From: Pieris napi
Taxonomy: Eukaryota; Arthropoda; Insecta; Lepidoptera; Pieridae
Assembly: GCF_905475465.1 (NCBI RefSeq)
Contig: NC_062256.1
Coordinates: forward strand, 8,937,662 to 9,001,661
Reading direction: 5' to 3'
DNA: 64,000 nt
A program made the translations under genes and the position numbers. This document shows, one piece after another, positions 24,767 through 37,671 of the stretch; position 1 is the first letter of the stretch, and every line of letters begins with the position of its first letter. The notes beneath the pieces are model-generated. The model was not told the DNA's origin. It saw only the letters and a list, made by a program, of their open reading frames with translations, and made no database searches.

Positions 24767-26203
24767 TAGACCAGTGCAGATAGCCTTTAAAATAAATAAA
24801 AAGTGAAAAAAATTACAGTAGGATGAAACCCATTAGAAAAGCAGGGGAATATGATCAAAATGAAAGGAAAAATAAATTACGGTCGATCTGAGGTCGGGAA
24901 GGGGTCGGGGGGGGAGTTTTAAGGGTAAAAAACGGTTTATCTCGATTTCTGGCAAAACTAAAAGTCCTATCGAAGAAAGTTAAATGGCAAAGTTGTAGGT
25001 AATAAAAAGATCTAAAACTTTTGTATTCACACATTTTTCACATAACCTCAAAATTTATGTGAAAAATTCAAAAAACCAAGTTTTTGGTTTTTTATTTTTA
25101 TCTTTAACAAAAATATTTTTTTTATAACGAAATTTGGTCAAAACTTACCTTTCTATGTCCCAAATACACTGTAATTTATTTGATTAAAAATATTTATTTG
25201 TTCACCATATTTTGAATTAATATCGAAAAAACACCCTAATTTTCAATCGAAAATTCTGACGTCAAAATTTCAGCTTTTTTCAAAAAGTTGATGTGCTTTC
25301 AGTTCGTTGAAATCTCTACTTTCCTATGGTGAAAAAATATATATATATTACCATAGTAAATCTTCTCAGAAAATGCAAAAAATCGTATGCAGTAACGCCC
25401 AAACCCGTCATCCCCTTCCCTACTTCTCTATGAATCTTCTTTAAATTATAATCAGATGCCTATTTATTACTATTTTAAGATAACTTATATATACCTGAGT
25501 GACCTAAAAAAAAATTTAGCCTTTAGATGGGCTAAAATTTTTGTATTTCATAGAGAAGTAAGGAAGGGGATGACAGGTCTGGGCGTTACTGCATACGATT
25601 TTTTGCGTTTTCTGAGAAGATTTATTATGGTAATATATATATATTTTTTTACCATAGGAAAGTAGAGATTTCAACGAACTGAAAGCACATCAACTTTTTG
25701 AAAAAAGCTGAAATTTTGACGTCAGAATTTTCGATTGAAAATTAGGGTGTTTTTTCGATATTAATTCAAAATATGGTGAACAAATAAATATTTTTAATCA
25801 AATAAATTACAGTGTATTTGGGACAGAGAAAGGTAAGTTTTCACCAAATTTCGTTAAAAAAATATATTTTTGTAAAAGATAAAAATTAAAAACCAAAAAC
25901 TTGGTTTTTTGAATTTTTCCCATAAATTTTGAGGTTATGTGAAAAATGTGTGAATACAAAAGTTTTAGCTCTTTTTATTACCTACAACTTTGCCATTTAG
26001 TTTTCTTCGATAGGACGTTTAGTTTTGCCGGAAATCGAGATAAACCGTTTTTTACCCTTAAAACTCCCCCCCCGACCCCTTCCCGACCTCAGATCGACCG
26101 TAATTTATTTTTCCTTTCATTTTGATCATATTCCCCTGCTTTTCTAATGGGTTTCATCCTACTGTAATTTTTTTAGGTTTCAAAAATTATCGGCACTGGT
26201 CTA
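24767..26203. mobile_element. 1.44-kb palindromic (fold-back) element
   Basis: Arms 24767-25433 and 25547-26203 are inverted copies of about 660 bp differing at few positions, around a loop of about 113 bp. Ends read TAGACCAGTGC and its complement; both flanks begin with TTC, a possible 3-bp target duplication. No protein is encoded. The size of the arms and the lack of coding suggest a fold-back or long-TIR non-autonomous DNA transposon. Confidence 0.75.
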
Positions 26204-26259
26204 TTCCTTAGGGTTATAACTTCAATTATTTTCAGAATTTTCGCAAACATATTATAAAA

Positions 26260-26610
26260 AAAGTGCTTGCGTACAAAGTACACATGTCAGAAGTGAAACT
26301 TCTTTCTACAAATCTAAAGTTTTAGATTGATGAATTTAATTGTCATTCAAATATTAAGTGTCGAAAACTAATATACAAATAATAAATTTAATTTGTTAAA
26401 TTTATTTCTTCGATTATAAGAACACGTGGCATATTAATTTACAATTCGTCATTAGATTTCAATAAATTATTTTTCATAAATTCTCTTTACGAAATTTTAA
26501 TTTTAAAAATACAATTTCTATAAGGTAATTCACCCTTCTCACTGTCTCTCAATCACTCTCTCCCTTTTCTTCGACAAAAACGCTGCACATCTTCGTGACG
26601 ATTCCCCGAA
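26260..26610. repeat. Dispersed repeat, inverted copy of 11,730-12,060
   Basis: It runs from GTACAAAGTACACATGTCAG to CGCTGCACATCTTCGTGACG. See the partner copy. Confidence 0.55.
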
Positions 26611-26764
26611 CAAACTCTCAAGTGAAATTAGAGAATTATCACTGAATAAATTCAAAGTTCTCGTTAAACGTAAATTAATGAATAAGGCTTTTTATAAATT
26701 TGACGATTATTCAAATGATCCTAATTGGGATTGATTTGCTCCAGTTCAAACCATTTGTAGGACT

Positions 26765-26960
26765 CAAAACTTGCGATTAAAAAGAGTAGAGTAGAGGAGA
26801 GTTTCTTGCCAGTTCTCCTCGCCCGATCTACGCCCTTGACTTGCGAACTGGTAGTAAATGTAAATTTAGAATCAATTTATTATCTTCTCCGTTGACGTTC
26901 ATAAGTGTACATGGTTACCTATATGAATAAAGATATTTTGAGTTTGAGTTGAGTTTGAAT
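26765..26960 (+). mobile_element. LINE 3' tail repeat
   Basis: Plus-strand copy of the family with CTACGCCCTTGACTTGCGAAC, ending in a TTTGAGTTTGAGTTGAG tail. Confidence 0.6.
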
Positions 26961-28254
26961 AACTTCTTCTCATAGAGAACCTTTGTTAAATAATTGTTTC
27001 GAACCAGAATCATTACTTCTTCTTAAAGTAATAAATGTGTCACTATATTTCATTGGGTCACTGGACTTCATCCTTACTACCTTCGTATTGTAATTTTAAG
27101 ATTAATGGTAATCCGTATAACGCGATTTCCGTCCCCATATAACGCGGTTTTCTCAAATTATATCTCTGTAGTGTAAAATTTATAATGATTTGTCAAGTAC
27201 ATAATTAGTTTTGCGTTTTGCACCTGTTTCAATTGTGTTATAAAATTAAATCAAATAACATTATTACTGTGCTTCTAGCTTTTGAATTGTTGTAATAAAC
27301 GGTTTTATGAGAATACTTCTACAACGCGAAATCCTATAACGCGGGGACTTAAGATAATCTCAGATTTAAATGTCTGTTCGTAATTGGAGTTTCAATCACC
27401 TTAACACAAAAATATATATAATTCTACTGTAGGCAGATGGCGCTACAGTCTGTAACTAGATTATTTATCTATACAGCAAACAAACAGATGGTATCTATAT
27501 TAATCTTCTGTGCATGTGTTCGAAATTAAACTCATAATCGGCTGGACAAATTTTGGTGAAATTTTTGTGTTCATGTGGAGTCGAGAATGGTTTACATTAT
27601 ATATTTTTTAAAGTAAGACGTGCGTACAGGGAAACGTCTGTCGGTAATAATTTAATAGAAAGGCGCGAAGTACATTTTAATTAATTGCTCACCATCCTTT
27701 ACAATTGTTAGGAAGCAATTGCTTCATACATTTAAAATGTGAAATCGTGTCCGTTCGTAGTTCTTTAAAAACGCATCCTGTGTTACATAATAACTTATAC
27801 TATTTAATAATCCAGAAATTTTGAGTTCCGCCGTGACGGTATCATTTCCTGTAATAAAATTTCTCACGATATGATTATGATTTGTATTATTTTATTAGAT
27901 TTCAATGCATGCAACAAACTTTTAGGTGTTACATATTCATACTTGTGTTTATTTATTAAAGTCAAAACATTATAATGCTATATCTACTATAGTCTATGTT
28001 ACAATCCTTTCTAAAATATATGACAATTATGGTAATCATAAAAATAATAAAAATACTATAAAAAATTTTACGCTTCCAGTTTTAGATTTTACTAGATATT
28101 CTTTGCTTAACAAAACAGTGTATTAGGTTATAATTCGATTTATTTATTTACTGGTAAGTTAACTAATATACAAATAAAATCGTAAGGGTGGTTTTCTAGC
28201 TCTCACTAAAAAGTCCATGAACGAACACAACCAGCAAAATCAATTTGATTTATA

Positions 28255-28490
28255 AAAGCAGAGTGCGCGGCCTGACCGTGCGACTACCCTGAGGTCGTGC
28301 GTTCGAATCACGACTAGACAATGAATTTCTATGTGCGTAATTAGCACTTGTTCATTGGATACGAAAACCAATTACCAATACTTAAAAGGCCGGCAACGCA
28401 CCTGCGAGCCGTCTGTCAATGTTCATAGGCGGCAGTATCACTTAATACCAGATGAGCCTCCTGTTCGTTTGCTTCCAGTTATATAAAAAA
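28255..28490 (+). mobile_element. tRNA-derived SINE joined to LINE-type 3' end
   Basis: A box-like region GCCTGACCGTGCGACTACCC and B box GCGTTCGAATCACGA are followed by GGCCGGCAACGCACCTGCGA and the ATACCAGATGAGCCTCCTG end. The SINE shares its 3' end with the WNxLP-type LINE, as expected for a SINE mobilised by that LINE. Confidence 0.6.
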
Positions 28491-28744
28491 TATTAATGAA
28501 ACAGATTTCAATGCCAACACTTGTTTATTCTTTTCCGGCTCGAAGGACCCTCACTTGGATGATTTAGAAATACCTACAAGGGCAGCTGGTCCTTCAGAAA
28601 AGCCCTGATCTTTGTACTTGGACTAGTTAGCCTTAGTGAACTATAGAAGTTTTCCTAGGTCATCCAGTTAGTTCTATTTAAATAGAATTTATATAATACG
28701 AAACGTTAACTTATGTACGTTAACATGATCGTAAACATGAGTTT

Positions 28745-28870
28745 CTTGGCGCTACAACCTTTAAGGTTTGGGCCTTAGATTTCTGTATGTTTCGTGATCA
28801 TTTGTTTTTTCTAATAAAGTGTGTGAGCCTGACACACGCCGTCGACTTTTTGGGTCTTTTGTGTCACGCC
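28745..28870 (-). mobile_element. tRNA-derived SINE fragment
   Basis: GGCGCTACAACC 3' block and the GACACACGCCGTCGAC body. Confidence 0.55.
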
Positions 28871-29559
28871 CCACCTTAGCGTTTCTTTATTTTTAGGAAG
28901 AAATTACTAGGACGAACTAACGATACACAGTAAGTAAAACATATAATGAAAAACTGACATTACAAATAATTGTTTAAAAAAAGAATACATTTTCGAAAAG
29001 CCCCCCTTCACTATCAAATTCCCCACGTTGGGAAACATTGGTCTAAGGCGATTCTTCGATCTTCTTCACGTAGTTTTCTTTAACCATACAATTGGGTGTG
29101 CATATAGAAAGTCAAAGGTCTATTAGTTGGAAGCCCTAGACCAGGGCTCATGTAAATTATGTAACGAATATTAAAAAAAAAGAATATAATAAATAGTATG
29201 TGTACATAATAATAAAATTTGATGCATAACTTATGTCTAAAATAAACTCAGGAAAGTTGCCTTGAAGGAAACATCGTATACAAAAATGAAACTAGACAAG
29301 ATTTTTATAGCTGCGAAGTGAAAGACCAATATGAAAGCTGAATATAGTCTTAAGAAAGAAATCGCTTGAAAAAGCTGATGATGCCATGAATGGTTGGAAA
29401 GTGAGATGCCGAGCAACGTATAGAAGTTTCTGTTCACACGGCTATTTAGTAGTTTAAATTGTTTAATTAATGAAAATTAGAGCCTATATCCTTCGCGAAA
29501 ACCTCAAAAATTTAATTCACAATATATATAAAAAATTATGCAATTTCTAGTTGTAATTG

Positions 29560-29695
29560 TTTTATTTATTTATTAACACTTTGCATTACAATATAAAAAT
29601 TGAACATAATTAAATGAAAAGGAAGGCAACTGGTGGCCTTATCACTTTCGAGCGATCTCTTCCAGGCAACCACTGTGAGAAAAGAAAATGTATTA
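29560..29695 (-). mobile_element. LINE 3' tail (ATT/ATTT-tailed family)
   Basis: Reverse complement of the 5,450-5,620 type (GCGATCTCTTCCAGGCAACC). Confidence 0.5.
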
Positions 29696-30084
29696 AATTA
29701 GATAAGGCAAGAAGTGCAAAAATACATATCACATATAGTTATTAAGAAAAAAACTAAACAGGAACAAAAAACAAACTAAACTAATATGGGATACAAGAAA
29801 AATAAAAAGTAGGTAGTACACATGAATCACGCTAATTTAAGATCAGTCTCACGTCATATAGTAATTAGTACGAAAGTTGGGGATACGATGTGGAGAGGTA
29901 ATGTTTGTACAGAATAAATTTAAAGGAAGATAGAGAAGGAGCTAAGCGAATAGTTATATATATATAGTATAGAATAAGTTTTGTCCTATGTACTATAAAT
30001 TGCCGAGACAATTATTTATTTCCAACTCACAACCATTATTTACAATATTCTTAAGCTACATTGTAATAATAATAATTACAGTTT

Positions 30085-30185
30085 TAAGCAGTTTGGTCCC
30101 TGTGGCAGTGTACCTTTAACGCTGGCAGCAATCGCTGTATTGCGATACTTATTCGTTAAGCGAGGAAAGCACCAACTTTGGGGTA
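30085..30185 (-). pseudogene. LINE 3' remnant (GVETLGPWG family end)
   Basis: Antisense of the RGNAA...GTKLF end (AGTTTGGTCCCTGTGGCAG, TGTATTGCGATA). A shorter copy lies at 31,283-31,345. Confidence 0.5.
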
Positions 30186-30551
30186 TTAAATAAGTTAAAA
30201 GTTATTTAAATTAATTGAATTTTGTTTTAATTTTCTATTTATAGAATTTAATTATAATTATATGTAGGTCATGAATATTGACGTGTTTACATTTTCGTGC
30301 CTATTTTTAGTTTTGTTATTCAAACTTTTAATAAAAAACAATTTATGGCCACTTCCAAAATTGTATTTTTTTAGGTTATTTATAAAAATGAATGAATGAA
30401 ATGAAATGAATGGAAAAACTTATTAAATTAAAAAAATTGACAAATTACTACTATTTATAGGCTAACAAATAATAGAACATTTGTATATTTTCTTATTACA
30501 TATCTTGTATTGTGATGTGACTCTTTTCTTATTGATAAATAAATAAATTGC

Positions 30552-30825
30552 AGAAGCGTTGGCCTAGTGGCTTGAGAGGTCGTAGGTTCGATCCCCGGCT
30601 GCACCAATTGACTTTATTTTTATGTGCGCATTTAACATTCGCTCGAACGGTGAAGGAAAACATCATGAGGAAACCGACCGTCTTAGATCCAAAAAGTCGA
30701 CGGCGTGTGTCAGGCACTGGAGGCTGATCACCTACTTGCTTATTAGATTGAAAAATGATCATGAAACAGATACAGAAATCTGAGGCCCAGACCTAAAAGA
30801 GGTTGTAGCGCCACTGATTTTTTTT
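30552..30825 (+). mobile_element. Near full-length tRNA-derived SINE
   Basis: Pol III A box (TTGGCCTAGTGGC) and B box (GTAGGTTCGATCCCC) at the 5' end, then a body of about 200 bp and a GTAGCGCCACTGATTTTTTTT 3' end. It is the best copy of the main SINE family in the window. It is not a functional tRNA gene: no cloverleaf and the wrong spacing. Confidence 0.8.
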
Positions 30826-31869
30826 AAATAAATAAATACTTTGCAGTTATGATATTCGTTGTGGAAAATTACTGCTAAAACTAAAAAACCTATCGCTTCA
30901 AGAGGTTCATTTTGTTCTTAATCTATGACTTTGTTTGGGCTTAAGCCATTCATCGAAAAATTCATTTTAAATACAAGTCAAATATAAACGCAAGCAAAAT
31001 TGCGTAAACGATTTCCATAGACAAAGCTTTCATAGAGTACTAAAACAGTTGTTGTTCATGACCTTGCTTTATTTGTTCAATGGCGGATTGTCGTCTCCAA
31101 TCTAAAAAAAGGCTAAAGGACTGGCTTACGAACACACACTCGCTCACTCATTCACTAACATTCACCCACACACTCACTCATGCACACACTGAGTAGTATA
31201 CAGTTAAAAAAAAGTAATAGAAAAAAATACTGTTATGAAATTTTTGTAATAATTAAAAAGAAAATTAAAACAAATTTAAAAAGTTTGGTCCCTGTGGCAG
31301 TGTAAATGTAACGCTCGCAGCATTTCCTCGCTTATATTTTTCGTTTATTTACTATTTATTTTCTTATGGAGGAGCTAGGAACCCTGACGCAAGTATTTTT
31401 TACTTAATTAGTGTTCCCAAATCTTACACATTATATTGAATTGTTCCCAAATGAATAAACACATTTTTATTCATTACTTAATACCGATTAATGTGTATAA
31501 CATACATACATAACAGTACTACGGAAATCATATGTTGTATAATCGTTTGCAATTGTAAACTATAAAGAATCAACGAATTGATGTAACGAAAATGTTAAAT
31601 ATATTAATTTTCTTTACTCACAGGAAATGAGATTAATTATTTTTTTAATAATCCAGGAGGATAATATGTTTGCGCATTTCCCGCAGTTCAATGGCAGTTC
31701 ATGAGCAGAAGTAGAATGCGGGTTTCCCCGCAGTGAATTCGCATTCTATCTGGATAGCCGCATCTAGATGAGAATCCTTCCTACACCAAAGATACCATTG
31801 GTAACTATAAGTTGCTATTTTTCCTTAAAGAAAAACTGAATCTTACTTCTTTCATATATATATAACTAG

Positions 31870-31915
31870 CCGTTTCCCACCCGCTTCGCTGGGCGAATTA
31901 AAATAGGAAATAAAT
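31870..31915 (+). mobile_element. Fragment of a dispersed lepidopteran-type repeat
   Basis: ATAACTAGCCGTTTCCCACCC...GCTTCGCTGGGCG is a commonly repeated block resembling Helitron/LINE ends. No boundaries can be set. Confidence 0.3.
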
Positions 31916-32679
31916 AAAATTTTATGTTTCATTATTATTATTTTTTCATATTTTTATTATTCTTCTATTGAGGTTCTAGGAAGCCTCCCCGTATGTTTTC
32001 GCAGTGAAGTCCGCATTTATAAATTTTCATAAAAGTAAAACAGAAATAAAAAAATGAAGGAACGTTGGAATTTAAAAAATAAATAGCCATAAACCATCTA
32101 GGAAAAATTTCGCATCGAATGGCAGTAGTTCATGTCGATACGATCAGTGGTTTAGGCGTGAAGGAGCCTCAAACGAAGACCGTTTTTCTTATACATATAT
32201 ATATATATATATAAGAAGAAGATATGATTAGCACCAAATACCATTCGTGTAGAAAAGACATATCTAGATGCATGAATATTCTTACGCTATGAAACTGCTT
32301 ATACGAATTCCTTGTCGACTTGTATTTCCGGCGTAACAATAATTGTAAGAATAAGCTTAATACATGCGATCACATAGACATATATATATATAGGTAAGTT
32401 ATACCTATTATACAAAAATCAATCGATCTTATAAATAAAACTAAGTACAAGTTAAGTTTAGTTGATTGTAAATTTGTTTGACTGTTAATTTGTTTATAAA
32501 CTTTTTAAGTTTAAGCTTTGCATTTACAAGTTTACTTTAATAGGTATTTGCAACTTATAACATATCATAGAATAATAAACAGTCGGGACTACTGCCTTGA
32601 GACCCTTTTTTTTAAATATTTTTAGGAATTAATGTCCTTAATACTAAGGGCACAAGTCACAATGCTGCATTAATCTCTA

Positions 32680-32830
32680 TCTAATATATAAAATTCTCGT
32701 GTCACAATGTTCGTTTCCATAATCCTCCGAAACGGCTGGACCAATTCTTATGAAATTTTTATGCATATTCAGTAAGTCTGAGAATCGGCTACTATCTATC
32801 TTTCAAACCCATAATGTATACCCCAAAAAG
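32680..32830 (+). mobile_element. Helitron-like 5' end
   Basis: TCTAATATATAAAATTCTCG after an A, followed by a conserved segment (CCGAAACGGCTGGACCAATT). A matching CTAG end was not found. Confidence 0.45.
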
Positions 32831-33539
32831 TGTCCAAACATATTTATTTTTATTTTTTAGAAAAAACAAATCGCTTTATTAAATTAAGTTTTGAACGTTA
32901 CGAAAAGTACTAAAAAGTAGTAAATTCGAAAACTATGTAAAATACTGCATTGGCATCTTTAGTTAATATTCAGTTTAATTCTACCCTCTTTTCGCACACA
33001 CATTTTTAATATGTCGTAAAATATTGATTTAGATTTATAATTCAGATTGAATCAGATCAAGCAAGCAAACGAGACTTGATTAAAGAATAAATCGTGTTAA
33101 ACGTGCCACAAAATATGCTTGTGACTAAAAATACAACATATTAGCAAAATAATATAAATATAAGCTAACTTACTTCAACAAGTATTCCTGTAAGAAATCC
33201 TTTGTGTAATTTGAAGTAGGTTCTTACTGGCGAATGTGGTGTTCTAAGGCATATCTTAGTAAGTGCTACATAACGATACAGCAAATCCCAATTATCAATA
33301 TCAAACTCGCATCATCTATTTATCTCAAGTGAAATTTAGCATTGGGGTCGCTATATCCATTATCTAACACTGTCCAAACAATGCTCAGTTCACACCTAAG
33401 CCGAAACAAGTGAAAATGCTTTACATAATCGTAATTAAAAAAAACAAACCTTGTTCAGATGTTACCAGAGACAATAAACACGATCAAAATGCCATTTCAC
33501 TGAAAATATATTCACTTTTTCACTATTTTGTTCACGTGT

Positions 33540-33690
33540 TGACGTTACGGATTGGAGAACAGTTACGGTTGGTTTGTGAAGAGAATGACCGGCTGAGAAA
33601 ACGGTCAGCGAACGTGCGTCACCGGCGATGCGTGCGCTCCGCACAACGAATCGACACGAATGGCCAATGCAGCTTGTGGAAGAAAGTTCG
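33540..33690. other. CpG-rich island, candidate promoter or 5' UTR
   Basis: A GC- and CpG-rich stretch (ACGTGCGTCACCGGCGATGC and neighbours) in AT-rich surroundings. A short possible first coding exon lies nearby on the plus strand (33,974-34,002, MECGSASEQ then AG|GTAATG). No gene can be assigned. Confidence 0.25.
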
Positions 33691-36600
33691 ACGTCACGTA
33701 AAAGCGTTTACTGATTTAATTTGAAACTGATATATCATGTTGGACATGTAGTTAACTGTTACGGATTTATGTCAATAACGCGTCCTTGTTTAAATTTCGT
33801 ATAGAAAGTGCTGTCACTAGTAATGACCGAATCTTTAAAGTAAATGTCATCAGGCGGAATGTATAGATGTATTCATGCTGTAATATTACACGAAACTTAT
33901 TTTTTTTATCACGTATTATGCGGTTCGATACCTAATCAATTTGAGTGAAAATTTCGCTTGTCCCAAATACGCGCGATGGAATGCGGCTCCGCGAGCGAAC
34001 AGAGGTAATGGTTATGAAAATTTTGTCAGGCGTTCAAAAACGGTAACTAAAGCTGAATTTTTGAGTAGACGGGAAAAGTTTACAAATAAGGCATAATATG
34101 ATGCTTACAATTAAAGGCATTATAAAATATGGGAATTACACGATTTTAACAAAAATCTGTTGTCTCTTTCCAACACAGAAAAACGCAATTTAACAGAAAG
34201 AGATAACTGATATTAAGGAGGTACTACTTAAATCCGTGTATTTGTTTCATGGTCAATATGAACTTAAATATTAGAAATCAAAGATCAGTAAATTTAAACA
34301 TATTTTATTAATAGCACAACAACTCTAGAACTAAATGCATATTTATCACATCATTTCTAAATAATTATTTGCCCATTCCATCCTTTCATATAATGTTATC
34401 AAAGATATGCTGACCATCTAAAATATCACCCAAAAATACAGCCATCTATAAACACTCAGAACTTTCTTGGCTTCATCAAAATTATATACTATATTTACAA
34501 TAAACATCTATATAACATCGATTAATTGAATAATTCTCTAAAATACATCGAGTTAACAACAATTTCTAATATTAGGCGTATAAATTTGTGGGAAAATGTA
34601 CGTATGTCAACGGTCATTTTATTTACGGTCTATGTCATTCACGGTCATTTTTCTGTGTAAAAAGTTCATTTGGCGCCTAAACTCTACATTAAAAACAAAA
34701 TATGGAGGATATTTTGATTGTTGACTTTAAAATATTCAAATATTAAACAAAGATATTTTTAACCACGTTTGACGTCGGTCTCTTTTAACCAGTAAAATAT
34801 TTTTTCCGTGACAATTGACAACATTTCAAAATTCCAAAACAAAAATTGTGTTTCGTAATTCTTTATCATGATCATAGCAACATTTAGAACTTTAAAATTA
34901 TCAAAATTATGACATTTCATTGCCAAATAGTTGCCAGTGTCATTTTGCGTTTAGACATAAAATACAAAATCGTGAATTTGTAAATTTTAAATGTACGTCA
35001 CCAAAAAATGAAATGTTGTCAATGAAATTAACATCAATAAAAACCATTTCACAAAATAGGTTCATCAAAAATGTAGAAAGGTATTTGATATTCTTATAAA
35101 ACAACTATTCCTAACAAATAATTGTAAACATTGATATAAAACGTAACGGGGTAAAACCATTTTATCAAAATAAATACTTCTAAATAAAATTGAATACTTA
35201 CAATGTCTGCATAACTACGGACTAAAAATTTGTTATAACATCTAAACACGTCTAGATTCTAACTCGACTTAACATTACTGGAGATTGGATATGGTACAAC
35301 ACATCTACCTATTTAGATGTTACTAGGTACTCGTTTACTTAATTAATAAATAGCTTCATGATTCAGTCATTGTTTTGAAGCTATTCGGAAAATCCATAGT
35401 CACGCCAAATCAATCTGAAGCACGCACAATGGGTGCTGTTTTGTTTTGCGCGGGAATATTGAAAGAATGGACAACTTCTTTTTTTTTTATTTGTCGTTCG
35501 GCCTGGTTTTACGGTCAATCTAACGTATTGTTACTTTTTTTAATTCCAAAATCTCGTGAAACAGAAATTATTGTAAAACTACAATGTAGTAGACAATAGA
35601 CAGTCCGCCATTTTTGAACTTTTGACAACTGACAAATCGAAGTTTATTAATATAATTGATTTGTGCAAAACTATGGACTTCTTGCGTACGTGGTTACGCA
35701 CGGCTTTCTTAATATCTAATCATTCATAAATAACACCCAATCGAACAGTTAATACACCAATAATTTGTATATGAACATTTTATAGTGAAAGATATAAGCT
35801 CAACTATTAAAATAAGAGTTTTCCTAGAAATCTGGCGTCTACTGCCATTTGTTAGGCTACTAGAAATTTGAAAATTCTATTCTGAAGACTAATTTTCACA
35901 TTCTAAACTAAATGTTAACAGGACTACACACATTAGTATTTAAGGTTCATTTGTTTTACTATTTATATATATATTTGTGCCTTTGTTTTTCGAAAATCGA
36001 TACCACAAGTTACATTTTTATAATTAAAATAAACTTTCTTAAAATTAAACGCATAGGAACATAAAATATTAATAATATTGTCTTCGTATTAAAGTTTATG
36101 TATTGATATATTAAATCTGAATAATTATAAAGGCTGAAATTGATTAAAACTCTTTGAAAAAAATATCAAATCTCGCGTGTATTATATTAGTATAGAATTG
36201 TATTTATTGACCTTTTCGCAGTCAAGGAACTTTTTAAATTATAAAACGAATATTGGATTATGTCTAGTAACATTTATATAAAAAAAATAATCACAGATTA
36301 AAAATATAGTTATGAGCAAGAGTCTCTTAATATTTTTATTCAAAGTACTTTAGAGTGAACAATGTATTGAGCCACGTTCATTACTTCTTTTAACACTGTT
36401 AAAGAAAGCGGCTTTTAAATGAGCAGTTAACCGGCCTTATTAAAACGTTATTTTACATTTCTTGTGAGCCATATAACATTTTAAATAAAAAATGTAGAAT
36501 ATTATTGTATAAAATATAAAAATGTTAATGATTTTATAAAGTAAATTTTTATGTTTCTGTTAAAATTTCAAAATATCACATACAAAAGTATATTAAATTA

Positions 36601-37054
36601 ACACATCAAAAATCTTAATCATTTCGTATTATCTGTATCTACCCTGCCATTTTCATTATTCTCTCATTTTCATTCGTGACATTTGACATTTCATAATTGT
36701 GTTAAATTATCAAAATTGACAGTGTTCGAGCCGAAACTCATCGCCTTCAAATTGATGATAGCAATTAAATATTGTCTATTAGAATATTTAGCACCGCTAA
36801 CTTCAAGATGGCTATTTACTTTTAAAGTATTACCAAATACCAGCAACTTAGTTACCATTAATAATAATTACATTAATAATTATTATATAATAATTTACAC
36901 TCAATTCCTTTATGATTACCTAAGTGAGCAAATTATATACGGTGGACTTTATTTTAATTTATTTTACAATTAAAGAACATATGGAAAAAATACAAGCAAA
37001 TATTATCAGATATTGGTGCTAATTCTAATGTACCTACTACAATTTTTTTTTTAT

Positions 37055-37200
37055 GGTCCAGGGGTAAACCGGCAGGAGGCTCAACTGATATTAAGTGCGG
37101 CGGTGCGTTGCCGCCTTTTAAGAATTGGTACACTCGAAAAAGGGTAGTCATCGACACCCATTTTTAGTGGGTGTGAAGCCGGCGTTTGAGGGAGGAGTAC
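37055..37200 (-). mobile_element. LINE 3' fragment (WNxLP type)
   Basis: GGCAGGAGGCTCAACTGATA and AAGAATTGGTACAC blocks, then a second partial copy. It lies about 500 bp past the transporter tail stop. Confidence 0.55.
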
Positions 37201-37671
37201 AATCTAACTTTGCATAGATATAATACATCTACATTGAATGTTATTTCAATGTACCTTTTGACAAAGTCTGAGCAATGATAACTTTCGAGGTTTTTGGTAC
37301 CTTCTAGTTATGTCGACACTGTTACGTCATTATAATTCGACAACCTTGATATTTAATATAAAACAGGTAAAAGTTCTATAATTTGAATATATAAATATAC
37401 GTGTAGCAATTTATAAAAGAGACTTACTCGGGCATACTTAATGTCAATTATTAGAAAATAATCGAATTTAATTAAAATATTTAAAAAAAAATTAAGTTTA
37501 ACAAAATAGCTTAGCATTCTGTTGTCTGTGAAAAAATAATAGTCTATGTAATCAGATATTTAGACATGTTAGTACATTACAATTAGCACCAATGTTTTAA
37601 GAAAAATATGCAGCAGCTAATAAAATAATCTTGTAGACTCAAATCTACAAGGTTTTTACCTAAAACAAAAT

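Larger units (their letters stand above)
26961..37054. other. Region without recognised host exon
   Basis: AT-rich. It holds SINE/LINE fragments, a (CACT)n-like stretch at 31,130-31,190, a (TA)n run at 32,192-32,212 and the CpG-rich patch at 33,540-33,690. I see nothing else that can be supported, including between 34,010 and 37,050. Confidence 0.55.

Noticed and set aside
24767..26203. CRISPR array or rRNA hairpin
   Set aside because: There is one pair of long inverted arms, no regularly spaced short repeats, and no rRNA similarity. The genome is eukaryotic.
30552..30625. Functional tRNA gene
   Set aside because: A and B boxes are present but no cloverleaf forms, and the sequence continues into a repeated SINE body. 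The same holds for 43,780-43,846.
36683..36973. 96-codon plus-strand ORF
   Set aside because: AT-rich, with low-complexity Asn/Tyr/Ile-rich translation and no motif; likely chance.
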